Assembly: GCF_003688495.1 (NCBI RefSeq)
Contig: NZ_REFH01000007.1
Coordinates: 496,001 to 560,000, forward strand
DNA from: Flavobacterium weaverense
GTDB taxonomy: Bacteria; Bacteroidota; Bacteroidia; Flavobacteriales; Flavobacteriaceae
DNA length: 64,000 bases
Direction: 5' to 3'
This document shows, one piece after another, positions 45,706-52,277 of the stretch (positions are counted from its first letter, which is position 1; each line of letters opens with the position of its first letter). Under the pieces are notes generated by a model. The model saw only the letters and a list, made by a program, of their open reading frames with translations, did not search any database and was not told the origin of the DNA. The translations under genes and the position numbers were made by a program.

Positions 45706-47895
45706 ATGTCAACATTACGTTTCCAAGCTTTAAGAGAAGCTTCCACAAGAAAGCCAGTTATATTTGAAGAATCAGATAGAAAATCTAACTTATTTGGTGC
45801 AAATGTTTTTAATGATAAGTCAATGAAGCAGTATTTAACTTCAGATGCTTATAAAGGAGTTCAAGGAGCTGTTCAGCACGGAACTAAAATTGATAGAAAG
45901 TTAGCTGATTATATTGCATTAGGAATGAAAGAATGGGCACTTTCTAAAGGAGTAACGCATTATACACACTGGTTTCAACCACTTACTGGTATAACTGCAG
46001 AGAAGCATGATGCTTTCTTTGAAACATCTATGGATGGAAGCGACCCAGTTGAAAAATTAGGCGGAGCGCAGTTAGTTCAACAAGAACCAGATGCTTCTAG
46101 TTTTCCAAACGGAGGAATTAGAAATACATTTGAAGCAAGAGGATACACGGCTTGGGATCCAACATCTCCAGCGTTTATTTTTGGAACTACTTTATGTATC
46201 CCAACAGTTTTTATTTCGTACACAGGAGAAGCCTTAGATTTTAAAACACCACTTTTACGAGCGCTAACTGTTATCGACGAAGCGGCGACAGAAGTTTGTA
46301 AATATTTTGATAAAAATGTAAAAAAAGTAACTGTAACTTTAGGATGGGAGCAAGAATATTTCTTGATTGATAGTGCATTAGCAAATTCTCGTCCTGATCT
46401 TATGATGACTGGAAGAACATTGTTAGGACATACTTCTGCTAAAGGACAGCAATTAGACGATCATTATTTTGGTTCTATTCCTACTCGTGCTCTTGTGTAT
46501 ATGAGAGATTTGGAACAAGAATGTATGTTACTAGGTATTCCTGTAAAAACACGTCATAATGAAGTAGCGCCTAATCAATTTGAGTTAGCGCCAATTTTCG
46601 AAGAAATGAATCTTGCAGTAGATCATAACTGTTTATTAATGGATGTGATGCAAAAAGTAGCAGAGCGTCACCATTTTAAAGTTTTGTTTCATGAAAAACC
46701 CTTCAAAGGAGTTAACGGATCTGGGAAACACAATAACTGGTCTTTAGCTACAGATACTGGAATTAACTTGTTGAGTCCAAGTAAAACTCCAATGAGTAAT
46801 TTACAGTTTTTGACATTTTTCATTAACACAATTAAAGCAGTGCATGATAATGAGTCATTATTGAGAGCAGCTATTGCTTCTGCAGGTAATGATCATAGAT
46901 TGGGAGCTAATGAAGCACCTCCTGCAATTATCTCTGTATTTATTGGTGGCCAATTGATGAAGGTTTTAGATGAATTAGAAGGTGTAACTCCTGGTAAATT
47001 ATCGCCAGAAGAAAAAACAGACTTAAAATTGAACGTAGTAGGGAAAATCCCAGACGTTCTTTTAGATAATACAGATAGAAATAGAACCTCTCCATTTGCA
47101 TTTACAGGAAATAAATTTGAGTTTAGAGCGGTAGGTTCTACTGCTAACTGTTCTAATTCAATGACTACTTTGAATGCAATTGTTGCGAAACAATTAAGAG
47201 ACTTTAAAGTAGAAGTTGATGCTTTGATTGAATCTAAGGACATGAAAAAAGATGATGCAATCTTTAATGTATTAAGAGAGTATATTAAAAAATCTAAAAA
47301 AATTCTTTTTGAAGGAGATGGATATAGCGAAGAGTGGGAAATAGAAGCAGGTAAAAGAGGTCTGAGTAATTTTAAAACAACTCCTGAGGCACTAAAAGCA
47401 AGAGTATCTAAACAATCTTTAGATTTATTTTCTGAATTGAATATCATGAACCATGTTGAGGTTGAAGCGAGATATGAAATTGAACTAGAAGAATACACTA
47501 AAAAGATTCAGATTGAAGGTAGAGTTTTAGGAGATATTTCTAAAAACCATGTTATACCTACAGCTATTAAGTATCAAAATACGTTAATCACGAATGTAAA
47601 AGGATTAAAAGATATTTTTGGAGCTGAATTTGAAACAATCGGGAAGGAGCAAATTGTTCTTATTAAGCAAATCTCTAAACATATTGAAGGAATTAATTCA
47701 AATGTGGTAGCGATGACTAATGAGAGAAAGAAAGCAAATACTTTAAACGATGCTCAAGAGATGGCAGAAGCATATTGTAATAATGTAAAACCTTATTTTG
47801 AAACTATTAGAAAACATTGTGATAAACTAGAATTATTGGTTGATAACGAAATATGGACTTTAACAAAGTATAGAGAATTACTATTTACAAAGTAA
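45706..47895 (+). CDS. glnN: Glutamine synthetase type III
   Basis: 729 residues, the size of GSIII, much longer than type I (~450). The N-terminal GSIII-specific domain (GANVFNDKSMKQYL, THYTHWFQPLTGITAEKHDAF) precedes the catalytic region with LGWEQEYFLID, KTRHNEVAPNQFELAP, FHEKPFKGVNGSGKHNNWSL and FRAVGSTANCSNSMTTLNA. The enzyme is a double-hexamer ring that makes glutamine from glutamate, NH4+ and ATP; in many Bacteroidota it is a main ammonium-assimilating enzyme. Monocistronic with its own promoter and terminator. Confidence 0.95.
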   Translation: MSTLRFQALREASTRKPVIFEESDRKSNLFGANVFNDKSMKQYLTSDAYKGVQGAVQHGTKIDRKLADYIALGMKEWALSKGVTHYTHWFQPLTGITAEKHDAFFETSMDGSDPVEKLGGAQLVQQEPDASSFPNGGIRNTFEARGYTAWDPTSPAFIFGTTLCIPTVFISYTGEALDFKTPLLRALTVIDEAATEVCKYFDKNVKKVTVTLGWEQEYFLIDSALANSRPDLMMTGRTLLGHTSAKGQQLDDHYFGSIPTRALVYMRDLEQECMLLGIPVKTRHNEVAPNQFELAPIFEEMNLAVDHNCLLMDVMQKVAERHHFKVLFHEKPFKGVNGSGKHNNWSLATDTGINLLSPSKTPMSNLQFLTFFINTIKAVHDNESLLRAAIASAGNDHRLGANEAPPAIISVFIGGQLMKVLDELEGVTPGKLSPEEKTDLKLNVVGKIPDVLLDNTDRNRTSPFAFTGNKFEFRAVGSTANCSNSMTTLNAIVAKQLRDFKVEVDALIESKDMKKDDAIFNVLREYIKKSKKILFEGDGYSEEWEIEAGKRGLSNFKTTPEALKARVSKQSLDLFSELNIMNHVEVEARYEIELEEYTKKIQIEGRVLGDISKNHVIPTAIKYQNTLITNVKGLKDIFGAEFETIGKEQIVLIKQISKHIEGINSNVVAMTNERKKANTLNDAQEMAEAYCNNVKPYFETIRKHCDKLELLVDNEIWTLTKYRELLFTK

Positions 47896-47914
47896 TATTG
47901 TAAATAATTTATTA

Positions 47915-47945
47915 TAAAAAAGAGGCTTTAGTGCCTCTTTTTTTA
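47915..47945 (+). terminator. Glutamine synthetase terminator
   Basis: Stem AAAAAAGAGGC / GCCTCTTTTTT with a TTTAGT loop, 20 bases after the stop. Confidence 0.92.
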
Positions 47946-47969
47946 TGTCCAAAGTCTAAATTTTAATTT

Positions 47970-48003
47970 AATGTTAAAATTCTTACATTAAAATTTTAAC
48001 ATT
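47970..48003. promoter_or_regulatory. 12-bp inverted repeat upstream of the curli locus
   Basis: AATGTTAAAATT (47970-47981) and AATTTTAACATT (47992-48003) are perfect reverse complements separated by 10 bases. It lies after the glutamine synthetase terminator and about 100 bases before the predicted curli promoter. Very AT-rich, so either a regulator site or chance. Confidence 0.35.
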
Positions 48004-48011
48004 TGTGTACT

Positions 48012-48050
48012 TTGTCGACATAATTCTACATCTTGTCGAAAAGTTCTACA
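48012..48050 (+). promoter_or_regulatory. Tandem direct repeats upstream of the curli locus (candidate activator site)
   Basis: TTGTCGA-N5-TTCTACA (48012-48030) is repeated as TTGTCGA-N4-TTCTACA (48033-48050). The half-elements recur at 21 and 20 bases, two helical turns, so both face the same side of DNA. This layout is usual for dimeric LytTR- or OmpR/LuxR-type regulators. It lies about 50 bases upstream of the -7 element. Confidence 0.5.
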
Positions 48051-48099
48051 AAAGGCTGTAAAATAAACATTTATATTTTATCCGTTTTGAAATGTTTTC

Positions 48100-48107
48100 T
48101 ATATTTG
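48100..48107 (+). promoter_or_regulatory. Curli locus promoter -7 element
   Basis: TATATTTG, exact TAnnTTTG, giving a leader of ~130 bases before the first curlin gene. No good -33 TTG at 18-22 bases, which fits an activator-dependent promoter. Confidence 0.5.
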
Positions 48108-48242
48108 AAATAAGATAATCAAACAAGATCATTTTATTATAATAAAAGTCTTGTTATTATTTCTAAAGAAGTGACCTCCCCAGTACTTTTTTATAAAACC
48201 TACATAATAATTTGTATTAACAACCAATTAAATATATTTATT

Positions 48243-49097
48243 ATGAAAAAAGTAATTTTAAGCATCTCCGCGATGCTATTTGTAGGAGCAGTATCATTTG
48301 CTCAAGGTAACATTTCAGCTGTTAATCAAGTTGGGAATTCAGATGTTTCAATTGTAAATCAACACGGTGGTCTTAACAAGTCTAATGTTGATCAATTAGG
48401 AAACAGCAATAAATCTCAAGTTTATCAAGGAATTAAACCTGCTTCATTTAATGCTTTGTCGAATTTAGCTGACGTTATGCAAAAAGGTAATAACAATGAT
48501 GCTTTTATCTCTCAAAGTAATAAAGATAATGAAGCTTACCAAATCCAAACAGGTGACATGAATAAAGCGACTATTTGGCAGGATCAAATAGCAGGAGCTC
48601 CAAATGCAACTCAAGGTTCTGACTGGGCTAAACAAATTCAAACAGGTAAAAGCAACGTAGCTACTATTGACCAAGGAACAACTGGTAATGAAAAACCAGT
48701 ATCTCCTTCTAAATTTAGTGCAGCGCAGTTAGCATTTGCAGCAGCAGTTGTAGTTCCTGTATCGCCACATTTCAATAATGATGCGATCCAAACACAAAAT
48801 GGTGATAGCAATACTGCTTATGCAAGCCAAGGTGGTAAAGAAAATCATTCTTTTCAAACTCAAACTTCACCATCTGGAACTTTAGCAGCAGCTGGAAATG
48901 AGTCAAATCATTATCAATATGGTGATGGTAATACTGCAACGACTACTCAAAATGGTACTAAATTGTTAGATAATACGCTACAAATTGGTAATCTTAACAA
49001 TGCAAGTGTTACTCAAAATGGAATGTCACATGAAAGTCTTGCATTCTCTAAAGGAAACAGCAACTCTATTACTGTAACTCAAAATAACGGAATGTAA
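48243..49097 (+). CDS. csgA: Curlin-repeat amyloid subunit (CsgA-like)
   Basis: 284 residues from the ATG at 48243 (MKKVILSISAMLFVGAVSFAQ, a clear signal peptide); an in-frame ATG 24 codons upstream is not conserved in style and precedes no signal peptide. The mature protein has about nine curlin-like repeats of the form Q-x-G-x-x-N-x-A-x-x-x-Q (QVGNSDVSIVNQ, QTGKSNVATIDQ, QNGDSNTAYASQ, QIGNLNNASVTQ). Such repeats stack into a beta-solenoid that polymerises as extracellular amyloid. It is interrupted at residues 157-177 by an Ala/Val/Pro insert. It is the first gene of the locus and is followed by a strong hairpin, which should make it the most abundant product. Confidence 0.87.
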   Translation: MKKVILSISAMLFVGAVSFAQGNISAVNQVGNSDVSIVNQHGGLNKSNVDQLGNSNKSQVYQGIKPASFNALSNLADVMQKGNNNDAFISQSNKDNEAYQIQTGDMNKATIWQDQIAGAPNATQGSDWAKQIQTGKSNVATIDQGTTGNEKPVSPSKFSAAQLAFAAAVVVPVSPHFNNDAIQTQNGDSNTAYASQGGKENHSFQTQTSPSGTLAAAGNESNHYQYGDGNTATTTQNGTKLLDNTLQIGNLNNASVTQNGMSHESLAFSKGNSNSITVTQNNGM

Positions 49098-49120
49098 TTT
49101 CCTAGGAATACAGTTTTAAG

Positions 49121-49158
49121 ATGAGATAGTCTTAATAAGACTATCTCATTTTTTTTTA
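49121..49158 (+). terminator. Strong hairpin with T-run between the two curlin genes
   Basis: A 13-bp perfect stem ATGAGATAGTCTT / AAGACTATCTCAT with an AAT loop (49121-49149) and eight T. It lies 23 bases after the csgA-like stop and 28 before the next ATG. No promoter is visible after it, so downstream genes must depend on read-through. Confidence 0.9.
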
Positions 49159-49176
49159 ATTCTAAAATATTATAAA

Positions 49177-49713
49177 ATGAAAAATACCTATTTCTTAAGT
49201 AGTGCGATTTTTTTATTTTTCACGCAGCTTACTTTTTCTCAGCAATCAGAGGAAAATTTCGCATTTAAAAATTATAATTCTTCCATTTTTGAGCAGCAAG
49301 ATTCTGCGCTTAATTTTTTAAACTCTTCTAGAAATAGTAACAACAATAAAGAATCTTTTATTAAAATTAAAAATTCGGGCGTTGCTATTCAACAAATTGG
49401 AAATTTTAATGTGACGTTATTAGAAATTAATTCAAAAAAAGCATCTATTTCCGTGAATCAAGAAGGGAATAACAACGAATATAATTTGGTTAAAGATGGA
49501 CGCAGCATAATGGCTGAGATAAGCCAGAAAGGTAATAGGAATATAATTAATGACTATTCCTATAAAACAAATTATGAAACTAACACTTCTATGATTCAAA
49601 ACGGTAACGATCAAAATATTAAAAGTATAGGAACTAATTCTATTTCAAAAGATATGAAAGTTATGCAAACTGGAACTGGAGCCTCTGTTATAATTTTAAA
49701 TAAATTAAACTAA
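49177..49713 (+). CDS. csgB: Second curlin-repeat protein (CsgB-like minor subunit or nucleator)
   Basis: 178 residues. Signal peptide (MKNTYFLSSAIFLFFTQLTFSQ). After a ~45-residue Asn/Ser-rich lead there are about five degenerate curlin repeats (IQQIGNFNVTLLEI, VNQEGNNNEYNLV, ISQKGNRNIINDY, MIQNGNDQNIKSI, VMQTGTGASVIIL). Fewer and more degenerate repeats than the first curlin gene suggest a CsgB-like nucleator at the cell surface; this is inferred, not shown. It is separated by only two bases from the CsgH-like ORF. Confidence 0.75.
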   Translation: MKNTYFLSSAIFLFFTQLTFSQQSEENFAFKNYNSSIFEQQDSALNFLNSSRNSNNNKESFIKIKNSGVAIQQIGNFNVTLLEINSKKASISVNQEGNNNEYNLVKDGRSIMAEISQKGNRNIINDYSYKTNYETNTSMIQNGNDQNIKSIGTNSISKDMKVMQTGTGASVIILNKLN

Positions 49714-49715
49714 AT

Positions 49716-50123
49716 ATGAAAATGCTAAATAGATATTTCTCAATAGTACTATTATTAGCAACTACAATCATATTTGCCCAAAATAGTGTGCCTCAAGATG
49801 TAGTAAAAGCTAAAATTGAGGTAGAAAAGGTTGAAAATAATATTAAAATTACTGGTACAGCTGAAAATTTGACGAATAGTTTAAAAAGCGCGTCATACCA
49901 ATTATCAGTCATAAAGAATAGTGTTGCAACAAATGCAAATAAATCTAATAATTCGCAGGAAGGACTATTTACATTACAACCATCTGAAAAAATAAAGTTA
50001 TCTACAACTCAGGTAAACATTAATGATGATGACGAAGTAATTATTATGCTACTTTTTTTTAATGAAGAAAAACAAATTGTAAGCAAAGAGAGATTAGTTT
50101 TTAATGCCGAAAAAAAAAAGTAG
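49716..50123 (+). CDS. CsgH-like curli chaperone domain; zero-frame part of a probable CsgH-CsgE fusion
   Basis: 135 residues ending at TAG 50121-50123. Signal peptide (MKMLNRYFSIVLLLATTIIFAQ), then a small Ig-like beta domain (KIEVEKVENNIKITGTAEN, SASYQLSVIKNS, SNNSQEGLFTLQPSEKIKL, DDEVIIMLLFF) that resembles CsgH/CsgC, periplasmic inhibitors of premature curlin assembly. The frame ends at GAA-AAA-AAA-AAG-TAG, where the run of ten A (50110-50119) plus G contains A_AAA_AAG. Immediately beyond, in the -1 frame, CsgE sequence starts without any start codon. So this ORF is probably the first half of one 247-residue protein. See also the next entry. Confidence 0.75.
   Translation: MKMLNRYFSIVLLLATTIIFAQNSVPQDVVKAKIEVEKVENNIKITGTAENLTNSLKSASYQLSVIKNSVATNANKSNNSQEGLFTLQPSEKIKLSTTQVNINDDDEVIIMLLFFNEEKQIVSKERLVFNAEKKK
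50114..50120 (+). promoter_or_regulatory. Candidate -1 frameshift slippery heptamer
   Basis: A_AAA_AAG in the zero frame of the CsgH-like ORF, directly before TAG, at the end of a ten-A run. Backward slippage by one base gives AAA-AAA-GTA-GAA and opens the CsgE frame. No strong downstream hairpin is evident by eye. Confidence 0.5.
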
Positions 50124-50458
50124 AAGTAGTTCCTAGCTTACCAGATGAAGGTTTTAATATCAAAGGCATTGTTACTGATAACACTAAAACTAAGGTTGGG
50201 AAGGATTTTTATGATAAATATTTTTATAAATATAATGACATTAATATTAACGCAAATGATATCGTTACCATTGGAGAAGAATTTAGTTATGGACGAAACA
50301 TAAAGCTTAGTATTGAAATAAATAATGAAGTTATTTATGAATTTATGGCACGACCAGATGATGAGTTTCTAGATGAAGTAGCGAGTGAAGCAGTTAAGTT
50401 CACTTATTTCTACTTCAAAGAAAAGGAAAAGCAAAGTAAATATTTCACACAATATTAA
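50120..50458 (+). CDS. csgE: CsgE curli assembly component, only reachable in the -1 frame
   Basis: 112 codons from GTA 50120 to TAA 50456-50458, open throughout. The product VEVVPSLPDEGFNIKGIVTD... aligns by eye with E. coli CsgE: VP-L, D-N/H-T followed by VGKDFYDKYFYKY (cf. IGHDFYRAFSDKW), then a GRNIKLSIEINNEVIYEF strand pair (cf. GSWITITVNQDVIFQ). CsgE caps the periplasmic side of the CsgG pore and delivers subunits. It has no start: the first ATG in frame (50345) leaves only 37 residues, and no GTG/TTG is suitably placed, nor any signal peptide. Expression therefore needs -1 frameshifting from the CsgH-like ORF, unless the ten-A run is a sequencing error or a real inactivating indel. Confidence 0.7.
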   Translation, partial: VEVVPSLPDEGFNIKGIVTDNTKTKVGKDFYDKYFYKYNDININANDIVTIGEEFSYGRNIKLSIEINNEVIYEFMARPDDEFLDEVASEAVKFTYFYFKEKEKQSKYFTQY

Positions 50459-50473
50459 ATTTATACTTCTATT

Positions 50474-50878
50474 ATGAAATACATTTATTTTTTAATATTT
50501 ATACTTTTTTGTTCAGTGTCAATGAAAGCGCAAGCTTTTGTTTATAAGCCTGTGAATCCTGCCTTTGGAGGCGATACTTTTAATTATCAGTGGTTAATGA
50601 GCAGTGCTGAAAATCAAAATAAATTTAAAGATAAGTTAATTGAAGCAGAGAAAAAAACGGACTTACAAAAATTTAAAGAAAGCTTAAATGCACAGTTACT
50701 AAGCCAAATATCAAGTTTGCTTTATAAACAACAATTTGGAACGGACGGCTTAGCAGAAGGATCTTACACTTTCGGAAGTTATTCGATCGATATCTTTCCA
50801 ACTTCGGAAGGATTATCCTTAAATATCCTTGATACTAAAACTGGTGAGCAAACTCAAATAATAATTCCAAATAAATAA
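50474..50878 (+). CDS. csgF: Curli assembly component CsgF
   Basis: 134 residues, signal peptide ending near SMKAQ-AFVYKPVNP. The mature N-terminus FVYKPVNPAFGGDTFNYQWL matches the CsgF segment that inserts into the CsgG channel (E. coli: [20 protein letters not shown]), and the following SSAENQNKFKD matches NSAQAQNSYKD. The C-terminal part SYSIDIFPTSEGLSLNILDTKTGEQTQIII matches the VDI-DGxLxLNVTDRKTG-TSTI end. CsgF links the pore to the extracellular nucleator. It is 15 bases after CsgE and one base before CsgG. Confidence 0.93.
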   Translation: MKYIYFLIFILFCSVSMKAQAFVYKPVNPAFGGDTFNYQWLMSSAENQNKFKDKLIEAEKKTDLQKFKESLNAQLLSQISSLLYKQQFGTDGLAEGSYTFGSYSIDIFPTSEGLSLNILDTKTGEQTQIIIPNK

Positions 50879-50879
50879 T

Positions 50880-52244
50880 ATGAAAATTAAAACCTACTTT
50901 TCTTTATTCATATTGATTTCTTTATCAGGTTGTGCGGGTTTTTACAATCAGCCCACCGGAATAGAAAAAGCAATAATAGGCGAGGGAACGCCTGCTACTT
51001 CTTTACTAAAAAATTTACCCACACCAAAAGAACAAGTTGTAGTAGGAGTGTACAAATTTAGAGATCAAACTGGACAATATAAGCCTCAAGAGAACGGAAG
51101 TAGTTTTAGTACTGCCGTTACACAAGGCGCAACTTCTATTTTAATTAAAGCTTTAGAAGATTCTAAGTGGTTTATCCCTATCGAAAGAGAGAACGTGGGC
51201 AACTTACTACAGGAAAGAAATTTAATTCGCTCGACTAGACAAGAATATATTAAAAGTACTAATCCAAATGACACTCAATTAACGCCGCTTCTTTACGCAG
51301 GAGTTCTTCTAGAAGGAGGAATTGTTTCATATGATTCAAATATAATAACTGGTGGTTTTGGCGCCCGATATTTTGGTGCAGGTGGGTCAGTAAAATATCG
51401 TCAAGATAGAGTAACAGTATATTTAAGAATGGTTTCTACCTCGAATGGGAAAATTCTAAAATCAGTTTATATTTCTAAAACTATTTTATCGCAAGCAGTA
51501 GACCAGAGTTTATTTCGCTACGTTAATTTTAAAAGACTTTTAGAAGTAGAAACAGGTTATACAACTAACGAACCTATTCATATGGCGGTTAGTGAAGCTA
51601 TAGAAAAAGCAGTAGAGTCTATTGTTTTGGAAGGTATAAAAGATGGAATTCTAATAACAGACGATCCAAAAGAAAAAGTTGATGCTTTACTCGACAAATA
51701 CAATAAGGAAAATGAAGTTGCAGATAACTCAAAAATGTATGGAAGAGTTTTGGAGTCAAGAAGAAATAAATTTGGAATTGAAATAGGTGCTGGCACCACA
51801 TTAATGGATGGAGATTATTCAAATCCACTTGCAAGACCATTTGCGAGAGGCGCTTTAAAATATGCATTGTCGCAAAGCTTTAGTATTTCAGCATCAACAA
51901 ATGTTTTAAAACTTGCGAATAAAAATAGTTTAGATGCTGGCTATGTAACTCTGGACTTGAATTTAGAGTGGCTTCTTTTACCTAAAGATAATCTTTCACC
52001 CTTTTTCTATGCAGGTGGAGGATATGGATTTAATAAAAATTTTGAAAACAATCACAGCAAAGTTCAATTTGGAGGTGGTTTAGAATACTTAATCGGTAGT
52101 AATGTAGGTTTAAAGTTATTTGGAGAATATAATATTAATTTCAGTGATAATATTGATTACATAGTGACGGGGAAAAGAGATGATTACTATTATAAATTTG
52201 GTTTAGGAATTACTTATTATTTAGGTAAAAAGAAAAATAAATAG
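50880..52244 (+). CDS. csgG: CsgG curli secretion pore with C-terminal beta-barrel-like extension
   Basis: 454 residues; E. coli CsgG has ~277. Lipoprotein signal to Cys18 (SLSGC-AGF). Residues ~35-275 follow E. coli CsgG closely: VVVGVYKFRDQTGQYKP, FSTAVTQGATSILIKALEDS, WFIPIERENVGNLLQERNLI, GGFGARYFGAGGSVKYRQDRV, SKTILSQAVDQSLFRYVNFKRLLEVE, GYTTNEP. In the constriction loop the Phe of the Y-N-F triad is kept, while Tyr and Asn are replaced. Residues ~285-454 (RRNKFGIEIGAGTTLMDGDY, LSPFFYAGGGYGFNKN, FGLGITYYLG) form about eight amphipathic strands, an OmpA-like barrel not present in Proteobacterial CsgG. Confidence 0.92.
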   Translation: MKIKTYFSLFILISLSGCAGFYNQPTGIEKAIIGEGTPATSLLKNLPTPKEQVVVGVYKFRDQTGQYKPQENGSSFSTAVTQGATSILIKALEDSKWFIPIERENVGNLLQERNLIRSTRQEYIKSTNPNDTQLTPLLYAGVLLEGGIVSYDSNIITGGFGARYFGAGGSVKYRQDRVTVYLRMVSTSNGKILKSVYISKTILSQAVDQSLFRYVNFKRLLEVETGYTTNEPIHMAVSEAIEKAVESIVLEGIKDGILITDDPKEKVDALLDKYNKENEVADNSKMYGRVLESRRNKFGIEIGAGTTLMDGDYSNPLARPFARGALKYALSQSFSISASTNVLKLANKNSLDAGYVTLDLNLEWLLLPKDNLSPFFYAGGGYGFNKNFENNHSKVQFGGGLEYLIGSNVGLKLFGEYNINFSDNIDYIVTGKRDDYYYKFGLGITYYLGKKKNK

Positions 52245-52277
52245 TTGTTGTTGTAATTTTTATAAAAAAAGAGATCG

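Noticed and set aside
46893-47498. 201-codon minus-strand ORF inside glutamine synthetase
   Set aside because: A shadow frame of a highly conserved gene; Ser/Leu-rich composition reflects the antisense of Glu/Lys codons.
49176-49180. Start of the second curlin gene as a possible separate operon
   Set aside because: No TAnnTTTG element lies between the hairpin at 49121-49158 and the ATG, so I kept it as a read-through gene.
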